A stretch of 64,000 nt of DNA from Telmatactis stephensoni (GCA_029948255.1 JALIZF010001889.1:186001-250000), one strand, 5' to 3'. Positions 23,681 through 36,112 are shown, counted from the first letter of the stretch. Translations and numbers: made by a program. Notes: generated from the sequence alone by a model not told the origin.

Positions 23681-24512
23681 TAGAGTAAACGCACTTAAAC
23701 CCGTGAAAAAGTACAAAATCTAAATAGTACTAAATAGCAAAAAATCCTTTGTTTTCCATTGTTTAACAGTACTGTTTAACATTATTTAGCTAGTACAATT
23801 TCACGGATTAGAGTGATCGCACTTAACCCGTGAAAAAGTACAAAATCTAAATAGTACAAAGTCCTTTGTTTTCCATTGTTTTATAGCGCTATTTTGTAAT
23901 ATTTAGCTAGTACAACTTCACGGGTTAGAGTGATGGCACTTAATCCGTGAAACAAAATCTAATAGTCAATGTCTAATAGACTAATCAAAACAAAAGAAAA
24001 CAATGGAAATAGTGTCTACTAATGTCTGTTAGACTAATATCTATTTCACGGATTAGAGTGATTTTCATCGGACTGTGAAACAATTACTAATAGTCAGTGT
24101 CTAATAGTGTCTAATAGTTGTATTGTAACAAAAGAAAACAATGGGTGCAGAGTCTACTAGTGTCTATTAGCTTAGTAACTATTTCACAGTCCGGTGAAAA
24201 TCACCCTAAGTGCGATCACTCTAAGTGCAATCACTCTACAAACACTAAAAGTGTGCAGCATAAATAGCTTTAAATAGCGCTAAATTATGCAAATTTGATT
24301 GTTTTCTATTATTTAACTAGTGCTATTTAGTAGAGTGCATGCACTTAATCCATGAAACAAACACTACTAATTAGTAGTAAATAGTGTTGATTAGACAATA
24401 GGAAACAAAGGAATTACCATAATTTAGCACTATTTTGTACTATTTATGTTTCACGGATTAAGTGCGTGCACTCTACTAAATTACAAAGTATTGCACACTT
24501 TTAGTGTTTGTA
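23681..24512. mobile_element. Nested stack of at least six TA-flanked MITEs
   Basis: Russian-doll order, read from left ends: unit A starts 23681 (TAGAGTAAACGCACTTAAAC). B starts 23809 in A's right end and closes at 24238. C starts 23926 in B's right end and closes at 24223. D (24054-24208) sits in C's right end. E (24237-24512; ends TACAAACACTAAAAGTGTGC and inverse) follows, with F (24331-24475) inside it. Each insertion lies between TA dinucleotides. B, C and D all enter at the TA of GGRTTAAGTGC in the host copy's right terminal repeat. The last pieces of C and B remain as the pair AGTGCGATCACTCTA and AGTGCAATCACTCTA (24209-24238). A to D and F share a central ~15-bp core (CAAAAGAAAACAATGG or its inverse). 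Confidence 0.8.
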
Positions 24513-24570
24513 CTCTACCACTCGCCTTAATGGCAGTGCCTAGACTAGTTCAACTATTACTAGAACTAAT

Positions 24571-27500
24571 TTAATCACTGCAAACAATGGGGAAGACATC
24601 ACTGCCTGTTTGCCGAAGAAGTTCAGATGCTGATGGGCGCTGATCCCTTTTCCTGAAAAAAAATTTTTTTTTCACTCTTTAGAAAATGTGCAAAATGTGA
24701 AAATATCACTTGAATCCAAGCACATTGTTAAGGAAACACCAATCACAAGGACATACAATAATCTAGTTTCCATATTGAGAGACAGATGAGCTTCTTGAGG
24801 TGCATTCATGCAGGGGAAACCTCGTTTTCAAGAAAGACCCATGGGAGTAAAATCCATTTTTGGAGTTTTATTTTATATTTTTCTCGCTGATATTTTTGGA
24901 TCATTTACCTTGACTGAAGGCTAACCCATATTTATTTATTGATCTTATTTTGCAGAAGGTAAATCCTTCATGTATGTTACATTATAATCGTTTCTATAAA
25001 GGAACCATTTATAATCTACCATATATGAAGGACATACCGACTTGAAAAGGCCCAATCAGTCGATCAGTCAAAAACTTACATAAAACACATATCTAAGAAT
25101 TCTTTGGCATTGATGCTGCAGCATTCTGGAGCGTTTACTTGGAAGTTACTGATTTTGTACATAACTTGGACCAAGATAAGACCATCCCTTCGAAGAGGAG
25201 GATCTCCTGTTAACATTTCAATTACTGTGCAACCAAGACTCCTGCAATTATAAACAATGATGATGATGATGACGATGATGATCACCACCACCATCATCAT
25301 CATCAACAACAACATTTCTATTGTGCCACCTCCTAAAGCTCGATGGCGCTTCACAATCTTAAAAATCTAAATTATGTATGTATATCTATATGTATGCCTG
25401 AAAAATTGCAAAATACTTTAGCCCTTAGCTCATAGAAAGAACGCTGTGTATAGCAGTTTGAAAAGTAAAGATAAAAACCCACGAGTAATAAAGAAAAGAA
25501 AAAATAAATAAATACGATAATATTTACTCTGCACTACATGATTTCAAAAACTTTTTTTTTGAAAAGATAAAACATGAATAATGAAGAAAAGAAAAGAAAA
25601 TATTATAACAGACTTAATCAGGCTGCTGTGTTGATGTTGAATGTGGATAGTAGGATGGTAAGACTTGGAAAAGGAATGAAAGAAAAGCAGAAGGGAAAAG
25701 AAAAGAGAACAAGATGACAAAGGAAACAGAATAGATTAAGTATTTGTATCAAGACGGACCCCAGATTATTCTCTGCAAAAAAGGGAATAAGGAATTGCAC
25801 CCTCACCCCTATTGCAACCTTGCACAGGACATCGCATGGCGACAGTAAAAAAAGTAGTTTTATTTTTGCTATGTGTACAACAAGTTGCACAACATTTTGA
25901 GCTCTTGTTCCTGGAAGCAAGGGCGCATCATCTACAAATATGATGTCTACAATGCAAACTTGCAATATTGCAAGAGGTGGACACAGTGTAACAGAGTTGC
26001 TGCACAGTCACAAGCAAGGTTTGCAAAAGTCACGATGTATGTTGGGGCCTTCAAATATGGTCATGTGAAACACCACGCTGGATGGTAAGAACAATATAAT
26101 TATATTACATTATAACGGATCTAAATGCTCTGGGGCAACAGATCCTTTCATTCTGCCATCCAACATGCTGCTGCTATCAGATGGTCATGCAAAGCCACTA
26201 TATAAGACCAAAAACAAGAAAGATAATGGGATAAGGATAAATGAAAAGAACAAGAAAGCAATGGAAATGAAAGGGAAAAGAAAATGAAGATGAAAGAAGG
26301 GAGGAACTGAAGGAGGATGGAGACCAGGAACATTAAGTGCAAAGAAAGAAAAGGAGGATGAAGGGAATGGAAGGGAAAAGAGAATGGGATAAAGAGAGGA
26401 AAATGAGGCAAAAAATAATTTTTGAAGGGTATTTGAATCAGTGATTGTTGATAGCAGACCCACCATATATCAGTATTAAAGGAATATTTATCTGAAGCCA
26501 ACAGTTCAGGACTTGTCCAATATACTGAGGCCATTGTCCCTTCACGGTTGGATACACAGTGTCCTGTACTGGTTGCTATCCCCTATAAAAACAATCGCAA
26601 TCTTTTCAGAAAATAGCTTTTATAAAAATATAATTTTAATATTCAAATAAAAACTGTCTAACAAATGGAACACAGAGAAATTTACCTCCAGTGTAAGAGA
26701 AATTCCAAAGTCTGTTAATTTAATATATTTATGTTGCTTGTCAAGGAGAATATTTGCTCCTGAAAAAACACAAATGTCAACAAGATTTGTAATCGTGATA
26801 AACATAATATTGTCATTCAGATTTACTCTGTATTTGGAAGTCAGTTGCTAGAGTCCCATTAAAAATTGTTTGCATTGTTTTACACCTCAGTCTCCTGTCA
26901 CGTAGTGGCTGCTTTTTCTAAATGAAATCTGAGCTTATCACGAGTCTTTCTTGGTGTTGCAAGATGTATTGTTTTCTGAGTTTGAGTTCTTTGTATTACA
27001 GGGCATTGTTTCATTCAAAGTTCTTTGTTCTCAGCTATTGTTTTATTGTCTTCATGCTTCAGGTGCCTTGCAACACCAAGAAAGAGCCCCTGTGATTCTC
27101 ATCCAATAGTCATCTGCAGAATGTGTAGTTCCAAAAAATATCCATACCCCCACCATGGAGGGATTTTGAAATTCTGGGGGGAGGGGTGCCAGAGAAAGAA
27201 CAAAATAACAGAGTTTATATGGAAGAAAAGTGGAACTTCCAGAGGATAGGGGGGTCCATTTACAAATTCCCTCCATGGTTGGGGTATGGATATTTTCTGG
27301 AACTACACAATCAAATGTTTACCTTTTATGTCACGATGGATAACTCTATTACTATGGAGATATTGTAAGCCATTTAACAATTGCCATGTGTATCTTCTTA
27401 CAGTATCTTCATCAATACGACCTTCTTTCATTATTTTTTGAGCAACAGAACCCTGAATGAATAAGACATAAAATGTTCATGCAAGCAATATATATTGTGG

Positions 27501-30500
27501 TTTGCAATTATATGATTTTTTTAAGTACCTTGGGATGGGACTCCATTGTAAAAGGATTGGGTATGCTTGTTGGAAATTTAAAAAATACCCCTAAAAGATA
27601 CCGGAAGTCTTTTAACAAGGGCGTGGCTGTACGATTTTTAACCCCTAAGAGATACCAGCAATAACAAGCTAATGAACATTATTATGGTTAACATAAAATT
27701 GAATAATTGACATGCTTTTGTTGGGCAAATTTCTTCCATTTGAGAACAAGATAATAAGCAATGGGCTCTTTTGATACCCTAAGAGAGACCAGGAAATGCT
27801 AAAACTCTAAACTTCAATTTTAATGCCCTAAAAGATATCAAATCACTGATTTTTACCTCTAAGAGATGTGACGAGCATACCCAATCTATTTACAATGGAG
27901 TCCCTCCCCCCCTCCCCAGGAGGTTAGTTTAGCTTATACTACCAATAAACCTAACCCCAAGGCAATTGAAAGTCTATTTCTACAAAGTCTTCCAAAACAC
28001 TAACTCTAATACTAACCCTAAACCTAAATTCCATACCACCAACCACAATACATATTTTGCAGTTAAAATTTCTCAGCAAGGCTGTATTGCTTGCTATCAA
28101 TAGGCATCACCCTTTATATATCAATCCCAAAAATTAATGTTAGGACTCTATAAATGCCAGAAATGGAAAGAGCATGTCAAACTTAGTGATCACTCAAAGT
28201 TTCAGCTGTCTGAAATGGTGAATTATGGAAGCATAACTGACTTGGCTTTATGGTCGGTAAGCTATACCTATTGTTTACATATCAGAATAAACTGTAAATA
28301 GCCAATATAGATTGTTGCCCCCATCCGTTCAATGCTGCTCCCTGGTAACCATCAAGCTAACACTGAAGCAACTAAGCACGAACCCTGGAGATGCAACATT
28401 AAACTCTCCAATAAAATACTGTGTAAAGTGAACAATCAATGGTATAGAGCAGATTTCATATCAGTGTGAAAGGGAAGTCCTGCACCATGTCATGACCATG
28501 CTGTGTAACTGTGCTGCGCCGTCCCCGTGCGATGGCATTTTCACAGTCATACGAAATCTACTCTATAATGAGCACTCTGATTGGTTGACCACTACATCCC
28601 CAGACATTCTTGAAACAAAAAATTCAAATCCCAAACCATTGCACAACAACTCCCCCATGGGACTTACAATGATAGGAGCAAAACCCTGTAATTTCATTGA
28701 ACTAATTACGTGTTAAAATACAAACCCCTGGCATATACTCCATTATAACTCCAACCAAATCTTTAAAAACTTCAGTTTTAAAGTACTTCACAACATAAGG
28801 ATCATCCAGTACTCTCAGCATACTGACTTCTTTTTCCAAAGCTTCTACTTTCTATTAGATCAATTGAGACAAATTAACTTACTAAAATATAATAACAAAT
28901 GTTATTAAAAAAATTATGAGAGAGCTCAGGTAAATAATTGTTTATTTAAGTGTGGGTTCTCTTATACACAGTCTGTATATTAACTAACTGTTAAAATTAC
29001 TTGACATGTAAAAAATAAAGTATTGTGTTGTATTGCATTGCATTGCATTGTATTGTATTGTGCTGTATTGTATTGTGCTATATTGTATTGTGCTGTACTG
29101 TGCTGCATTGCGGTGTGTTGCGATGCGGTGGGTGTGGTGTGGTGTGGTGTGGTGTGGTGTGGTGTGGTGTGGTGTGGTGTGGTGTGGTGTGGTGTGGTGT
29201 AGTGTAGTGTAGACATGAATTTAAAATTTCAGGATGATTCAAGGAGTACTCAAGGACCCCAAAACCACTTTTCAAGGAGTATTGTTAGCTGAATTACCAT
29301 CAACTACAGGGTGTTTTTGAGGATGTTTTTACTGAAACTCTCTGACTGTGTACATACCAGCCATTTCCCTCGCTGAAAAAAAAATTAAAGTAATTTCTAT
29401 ATTTCCATCAAGTCCCTTTTCCCCCCAATGTATAAATTCAAGGAGTTTTCAAGGAGTCTGAACAGAATTTGAAATCTTCAAGGGCTTTTCAAGCACCCTT
29501 GAAAACATAAATGAAATTCAAGAAGTTTTCAAGGAGTTTAAGGAGTTCTTAGCATGAGCCTATATACTGTACACACAATTGTCTGTGCTTACTAGTTTGC
29601 TATTTTATGGAGAGCACAGTTCACCTTATAGACCGAGACGCTTTGCATTACATCTAAACTTAAAGTGACCTTAATATGTAAAATGATTTTCCAATCAATA
29701 GCTCCATAAAACAGACACCTGTATTGATTGTGATAGTCTGCTGGGTTCCGTCTGCTGTTCAATGTAATACAAACAATCTGATTTAACCAAATTCTCTACA
29801 AAAATAACTTTCTAGACAGCTTAACACTTCAAAACTAATTCAGAAAAAATGAATTTAGTACACATCTTCTATTCTCTATTTTTGTGGTGTCCTACTAATG
29901 CTTATAGACAAAGGAAAAATGGTATATTAGTGTGGATAGTAGACAGAGATAATTTTATCTGTATATTTGGACAGAGATGTGAAATATTTCTCTCTATTTA
30001 CATGTACCTCTTTAGTAATTCTGTCTTGTAGTCCCAGTTCAACTGTCTTGACTGCAAATAATTTGTTGGTTTTTAATTCACGGGCACAATAAACCTAATA
30101 CCAAATCAATATTAATAATTATTAAAATAATGAGGGAATAAAGGAAGGATGGACAGATGCAAGAAACTGGGGAGAAATGGAAGGAAAGGATGGAAGGAAA
30201 AAAGGAAGGAGGAAGCAAGGACTGTTGGAGGGAGGGAGGGAGGAAGGGGGAGAGAGAGAGAAGGGGGAGGGAGGGAAAGAGAATGGAGTATAGGCTAGAA
30301 GGAAGGAAGTATGGAAATGGTGAGGGAGGAAGGAAAGGAAAAAAAGGAATGGAGGAAAGAAAGAAGAATATAAGACAGGGTGTGGGGGAAAGAAAAGGGA
30401 GAAAGGAAAGGAGGGAGAAAAGCTAAATGGAATGAAGGATGGGAGAGAAGGAAGAAGGAAAGAAGTGAAAGAAGGGATGGAAGAAAGGGAGAGGAAGAAA

Positions 30501-33500
30501 ATGGGGAGGAAAGGGATGGAGGGTAGGAAGGGATGGAGAATGGGAAGACGGAAGAAGGTAGGTAAAATGATTGAATGAAGAAAGGAAGGAAAGATGATAA
30601 AGAGAAGAACAAGAAAGGACAGAAGGAAGGAAGGAGAGAGGGAGGAGGAATGAAGAAAGGAAGGATACTAGAATAAAAGGGAAGAAGAAAGCGAGGATGG
30701 AAGCAAGGTAGAAAAAGAGTGATGAAGAGAAAAGTATGGAAGGAAGTGATCAAGTGAGGAAGAGAATAAATAAGGGAGGATGGAAGTATAAGGTAGAGCC
30801 CAGAAAAGGAATGTTGGAGAAAGAAAGATTGTTCAAAGTATTATTTAGTTTATAAAAAACTTCTAAAAACATCTATACTAACTACCAAGTGCTAAACTAG
30901 TAATTAAAAAATTGATTACATGAAGGAATTTGAAATTAATATGTATATCATTCAGCAAATAGCAAACTAAAACATATTTACCTTAGAAAATCCTCCAGAA
31001 CCAAGAAGATCTTCAATTCTATAAACTTTTTGATCAAGAAAGCTTCCTGGTTTTTTCAGATCAGTCTTCTTGATCACCAGAGACCTGAATTGGGCCCTGT
31101 TCTACCTATTTGATAAGTATAAGGAATTGTCAAATGTTTGAAAGAAAAATGTTCATCCAGGCATATAATATATTCCCTATGGGAGAGGTACACATTTGAT
31201 GAATGATAACAGATTACATTCAACAAGCAAAATGAATATTCCAGTGGCAAGCTATGACAAGAACAAAAGTAAACAAAGGAGAGAGCTAGGAACTGCAATG
31301 AATCCCTTCAGTGTTTGCATTACACCTTCTAATACAGATCTGTACACTTATTTCCATCATCATGTTGAGAACCAACTTATCATTGCCTTGTTCTAAACAT
31401 TTCCACTCAAGAAATGTAATCACAAAGCACATGAAAGAAGATTGCTGCACCCATATTTAGCTACAGTCATATCAGACCATTTAACTATTAAGTTAACTCC
31501 CATTTACCAATGATGACCATGTGGAAAATTCAACACATTACAACTTAAAATGTCCATGTGTACAGATGTATATTAAGAGTCTTTGTACAATATGTACAAT
31601 TGAAATTATATAACTTCCCCAAACTTTTCAAAATGTACATACATACTTGCTCTAAATTGGCCCTGTCTGGAACAACACCATCAGTTTCTTGTCCTTCTTG
31701 TGGGTGTTCTTGAGGCTGGCCATCATGTTCTGCTGGTTGAGCTTGGTTTCCTCTCACAGGTTGTCCAACAGCAGGCAGATTATGACCAATTTCAGCCATT
31801 GCAGGGAAAGGCGTATAGTATTCTGTAAGTGTAAAATAAAACTTTTCAAAATTCCAGGAACATTAACAATGTTTCAGTTTGACTTGATGAAACAATGAAA
31901 TCGTAAGTCAAACCCTGTGTATGCCATATGGGTATGTACCACCCGACAGGGTATGGTTTTTCAGCTCCTAGGCAGGGGCGGATCCAGTGATTTTCAAAGG
32001 GGGGTGCGTTTAAATTGATAGCCAAAATGATCAGTATAGGCAGCTATGAAAATCGGATAATGTATTGCCGACTGCGCTATATTTAGACCAAAGAAGTAAA
32101 TTATGCACAACTTGATCGCATGCAAATTGACATTTACTTTGTTACAACTTAATGACGTTCGCGGATAAATGTTCTAACGTTAAGATCTTTTCCATACTTC
32201 GTACAGTAAAAGATATTTATTAACTTAATCTAAAAAGCGAAAAAAAAATCGCGGTTATCAGGGTATTCTTAGAGATATCATCACACTTACGATTTCGCGC
32301 GAATTTCTTTGGGCATGTACGGCGTTTTGTACAATTTTTGAAAATTAGAAACTACAACATTTACTCGTGTAAAAGCAGACTACTTTAGCTCAAAAAAGTA
32401 TACTAAATCTATCAAATTTAGCAACAAAATTACATTGTCGCTGCTTAGGAGATCCGAATTTATCGTTTTGTGGCGGTGAATAGCTTACGGTATGTTTACT
32501 CGTGAGCTTCGCTAAAAAGGAGAGAAGATTCCATCACTGGATGATAAAAAATCCCTATTACATTGTCTGATATATAATCAGACAATCTATTATATCATCT
32601 GATAGCCTTATACATAATTCATAATACATAATTCGGGTTGATTTTACCTCTTAAAAAACGAATCAATCGTTGTTCGCTTCATGTTCGCTCTCGATGGTGA
32701 TCGGATGTGATTCCAAACACTATCTGCCAAACTTGCAAACACGGCCGCGCCATTTTTCCCGCCACCACAGGCTTCCCGGTCTCAAAGTACGCAGGCGCAC
32801 GTGGAGGTGCCGTTTTTCCCAATACAAATATAACCAAAGACTTCCCGCACAACGATAGCAAAAACAGTTTATGTATGAAAAAAGCTTTCATCGTCGTCCG
32901 AAAGGGGGGGTGCGCCCGCACCCAACGCACTACCCCTGGATCCGCCACTGCTAGGTCTTGGGTAGGTATCATTTCTTTGCCTTTTTAGTCTCAGATAGGG
33001 TAACATTTTGCATGGTTTTAGATTTGCATTGAAATTCAAGACCTCGGGCCTGTGGCCCTCAGTCTTGAACTTCAAATCAAACCCTTGCCCTAGCATTTGC
33101 ACCTTTATTTAAAGCTTTAGTCTGGAATAGGGTACATGGAAAAATACAATTGAAGGTCTGGGATACATGTAGGATCAGTGTTTTGAGGTGCACTCCAGCA
33201 GTACACCCTACCCAAAATGCCCTTAGTGCCTTAATTCCCTGCAGCTTGGGTCAAACATGGGGCTTCCCTGGGTCTAACCAAGGAATCCCTGGGAATCTGT
33301 TCTATTTTGACAAGTTTGGGTATTACAGATTTCCCAATTAAAAAGAACAGATTCCCAGGTTAGACCCAGGGAAACCCCAAGTTGGGAATTGACATTTTTC
33401 CTGTGACGGAGATAAGTGTCTTGCTGAACCTTAAGGTCTATGTAGTTACAAAAGGACACTGTGTTGTTCTCTCCGAAAAACAGTTATTTGGAAAAAATAC

Positions 33501-35786
33501 CTTCAACTTCTTCAGCAAGATCTGTCCTTCCAGCATTCTTCAAAGCTGTTACAAGTATAATTACTGAAGTATCCTCTGCCATTTGTAGCCATTTAGTCAG
33601 CATTTCATTACTTCTTTCTTCTGTTCTACGGTACGTATCTTCAATATTTCTTATAACATAATCTTTTAGCTTAAGGTGGCGACCTAAAAACTTCCAATTG
33701 GTACTTATCTTTTCAGGCAGATTCAACTCTACAAGCATGTGATTTGATACTTTTACTGTTGATAATCTTGCAGTAGTTTGCCCTACACAAATTTTACAAC
33801 AGTGGCTAGATTAGAGTTTGGATTGTTTATCTGTCTAGTCTAAACAGACAGCTCCACTTTGAGTTGTGATATATAATTTTAAGGCTTTATATATTGACAG
33901 CAATGCAGTGTTACCAATTTTGCAAGCCTAAACACCAGATTCTGTTGTACTGCATATTAGGGATTGAGACATAGACTAGTTCAACATGGTATGCCAGCAG
34001 AGATTTTCAAAATAATACAAAATCTATACCATTCTTTGTAGTCAGTCAAATTTAAGAAGGGGGAACAATTGCTGCTGACCAAAACTCAGTGTGCATCATA
34101 GAATCCAATTAAAGTTGTCTTGAAGAAGGTATAACAAAAAAGCCCTCTAAAAACATGTTTTCCTATTATTGGTTCATTAAAAAGTTCTTTATACTGGAGC
34201 TAATTTTTGAGGGTATTTCTAGCCTATATGGTTGGCCTTCTGGGGGTGGAGGGGGAGGAAAGGGGAGGGGGACTGGGGAGAGAGAAAGGAGGACAAGGAG
34301 GAAGAACCCTCGACAAAGTCCTTGGTTTTTGCCTTATGCCTCCAAATATATGTACATGCACATGTTTGTTTCCATCATCAAGTTAGAACTGACCAATCAA
34401 TGCCTTGTTGTAAACATCATCAAAAATGTAAGTTTACATCAGGTCCAGACCACCCATGATAAACTCTCAAACAATAGTCCAAAATTAATGTCAGTTATCC
34501 AGTTTTGACAATGAAAATATAATCTATAACAAGCAGCTTCAAACCCAGATATAAACTGAAAGGTGAAGAATGTCACTAATCCCTGTCGATAAAGAAAATT
34601 TGAGAATGGCCAAATAAATCTTCCTGATATAATATGATATCTGTGTAGCTACTGGAAACTTGATGATTATTCTCTGCCAAGCTCCAAAGGAAAATAATTC
34701 AAAACATTGTCGTTTAATATTGATGATGAGAAAACTATATGAAGTCGTTGGTGTTGATGTATACAAACTTGCTGTGGATGATTTGGTTTGAAAGGATTTT
34801 GAATTGCTGTTCTTTACAGCTGTTACTGTGACTTATCAATCATTTTGAAGAGATCGATTTTCAAATAATACAAAAGAAGAGATTGAATGATATGTGTCAA
34901 GCAATGGGAATTTTATGTCCATATTATGGACATAAAATATGTGAAATGTGGGGTTTCATTGCAGGCGCTTCCTACCATCTTTTCCCCTTCCTACCATCTT
35001 TTCCCCTTCCTACCACCTTCTCCCCCCCCCTCCCCTCCCCTTGAAGCACACCTAAGCAGGCTAGGGTCAGGGATTCTAAATTTTCCGGCTTATCCATTAA
35101 CATCATCTAAAGTCAATAGTTGAAGTCCTTGATTAACATTAATTTTTTGATAATTTAACGGTATATAAATTCATAGTTGATATAAGTGCTTACTTCGAGT
35201 TTCTTGTTGTCCAGGGGGAGGCTCATCTGTAAGGCGAAAGGGGAAAGTTTTACAAAGACAAGAATACGTAAATAGGTAAATCAGTAAGACTTAATATGCA
35301 TTCCAGAACGAAAGTGCACATGTATATATACACGTGATCAAATTCTCGAGTGAAAGATTACTGGACAAAAAACAATATAGTGACCCTAGAACATTCTAAT
35401 ATAATGTATTGCTCGACAAATAACAGTTTACTAGTCCTTGCCAAAGATGTTTTTGTACTCACACAACCCACCTGGTGAAACTGCATTAATGCCATGAAGA
35501 ATAAAGAGTTTATCCCTTAAAAACAACTGGTATTACCTGGCAATTCTAGCAGCTTATTTCGTAAATCACTTCTACCAATTCTTACAAGCAGGTCAGCTAA
35601 TAATTGACGGTTGTTTTCGGTCAACTTGTTCTGCCTCTCCATCTCCAAGAACAATTCCAAAGGCTGCTTGATGGCTTCGGCTCTGCCAGCAGGAATAAAC
35701 GACGAACAAGCGAATTTCAGGGATTGTAAATTATCTTTGGTTATATGTTGGCCGATGTCGAGGAGCAAAGTTCGAAATTGATTCAT
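24571..35786 (-). CDS. FADD-like DED-death domain-MAP3K-type kinase fusion
   Basis: Twelve phase-consistent exons: 35537-35786, 35194-35226, 33501-33782, 31647-31822, 30982-31101, 30008-30094, 28726-28851, 27323-27452, 26686-26759, 26464-26582, 25080-25241, 24571-24652; 546 residues. Residues 1-80 are a death effector domain: LKFAC puts Phe at 25, and RSDL (72-75) is the RxDL motif, both at the FADD positions. Residues ~105-188 are a death domain with NWKFLGRHLKL (Trp124) and TKWLQM (Trp159). Residues 189-247 are a Gln/Pro-rich linker. The kinase (~275-540) has the Gly loop LGSGGFSKVY, AVK Lys303, helix-C Glu324, HRDIKGAN (Asp399), DFG (418-420), SPE instead of APE (450-452) and DIWSLGC. HRDIKGAN and GGSV point to STE11/MEKK-like kinases. 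All catalytic residues are present, so it is probably active. No membrane segment is seen. Likely role: coupling death-fold receptor complexes to MAPK or cell-death signalling (inference). Start is the ATG just before the DED. The junction at 31101 is the least certain. Confidence 0.9.
25785..26010. mobile_element. Diverged GCAACTTG-type element
   Basis: Words TATTGCAACCTTGCACAGGA and GCAAACTTGCAATATTGCAA resemble the family at 21247-21667; ends are poorly preserved. In DED-kinase intron 10, near purine-rich simple sequence (26215-26400). Confidence 0.4.
26945..27085. mobile_element. Short inverted-repeat element, perfect 19-bp ends
   Basis: TCTTTCTTGGTGTTGCAAG (26945-26963) and its exact inverse (27067-27085) bound 141 bp with no coding capacity in DED-kinase intron 8. 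Confidence 0.7.
27122..27307. mobile_element. Inverted-repeat element, TGTAGTTCC ends
   Basis: Arms of ~45 bp: TGTAGTTCCAAAAAATATCC...ATACCCC...CCATGGAGGGA and its imperfect inverse TCCCTCCATGG...GGGGTATGGATA...GGAACTACA. Ends just before kinase exon 27323-27452. Confidence 0.7.
27537..27905. mobile_element. MITE with internal CCCTAAGAGATACC repeats
   Basis: Ends GGGACTCCATTGTAAAAGGA...TTGGGTATGCT and AGCATACCCAATCTATTTAC...AATGGAGTCCC. Five diverged internal copies of CCCTAARAGATACC lie near 27590, 27640, 27775, 27830 and 27857. In DED-kinase intron 7. Confidence 0.7.
28445..28565. mobile_element. MITE, TAGAGCAGATTTC ends
   Basis: 121 bp: TAGAGCAGATTTCATATCAG...TGTGAAA and TTTTCACAGTCATACGAAAT...CTACTCTA are inverse ends with TA borders; internal GCTGTGTAACTGTGCTGCGC. 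Same family as 19196-19344. Confidence 0.75.
29020..29212. repeat. (ATTGT/ATTGC)n and (GGTGT)n pentanucleotide satellite
   Basis: TATTGTATTG-type units grade into a pure GGTGT run at 29130-29200. In DED-kinase intron 6. Open frames through it are artefacts. Confidence 0.9.
30125..30840. repeat. ~700-bp GGAA/GGGA purine tract
   Basis: Almost uninterrupted purine strand (AAGGAAGG, GGAGGGAGGGAGG, GAGAGAGAGA) in DED-kinase intron 5. Long open frames on both strands through it are compositional artefacts. Confidence 0.9.
31973..32950. mobile_element. 978-bp hAT-like non-autonomous element
   Basis: Ends CAGGGGCGGATCCAG and CTGGATCCGCCACTG are inverse; subterminal GGGGGGTGCG words also mirror. The bordering bases share CTAGG on both sides. 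No transposase frame is intact. In DED-kinase intron 3. Confidence 0.75.
33246..33388. mobile_element. Inverted-repeat element next to the death-domain exon
   Basis: GGGTCTAACCAAGGAATCCC...TGGGAATCTGTTCT is mirrored by AGAACAGATTCCCAGGTTAG...ACCC across an ~35-bp centre. It lies about 110 bp downstream of exon 33501-33782. Confidence 0.6.
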
Positions 35787-35900
35787 TTTGTAGAGAAAAC
35801 AAAGCTTAACCCTACAATGACAGTATAAAATCTCCACAACCCTTGCGTTCTTCCCACAGTTCCGGGAATTGTCCCCGTGACGTAATATATAGTTCATTGA
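35787..35900 (-). promoter_or_regulatory. Upstream region of the DED-DD-kinase gene with STAT-like and ATF/CREB-like words
   Basis: Just upstream of the start codon lie a TTC-N3-GAA palindrome (35860-35868), the STAT/GAS consensus form, and TGACGTAA (35878-35885), an ATF/CREB-like half. Both fit an immune or stress-responsive gene, but such short words occur by chance and the transcription start is unknown. Confidence 0.25.
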
Positions 35901-36112
35901 GAAATCCGCTGTACACCGGCTTACTTACAGACCTTTACATGTAAAGTCTTCGAAAATACATGAAAGTGCACCAAATATTAACTTTGTAAAATTGAATTTC
36001 AATGAGCTTTTATCATGTAATTCCAAAAGCCACAGTACAGAAATATAATTACCATAGCTGGAAAGAGCACGTCAAAATTAGTAAAACTGTGAAGTTTGAA
36101 TGAAGTAACTTT

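Noticed and set aside
29025..29216. Regular 5-bp periodic array that might suggest a CRISPR
   Set aside because: Pentanucleotide satellite with no spacers; the genome is eukaryotic.
30157..30753. Gly/Arg/Glu and Ser/Phe/Pro-rich open frames
   Set aside because: Artefacts of the GGAA purine tract in an intron.
32679..33102. Overlapping open frames on both strands near 32.7-33.1 kb
   Set aside because: They lie mostly within the right end of the hAT-like element at 31973-32950 and resemble no protein.
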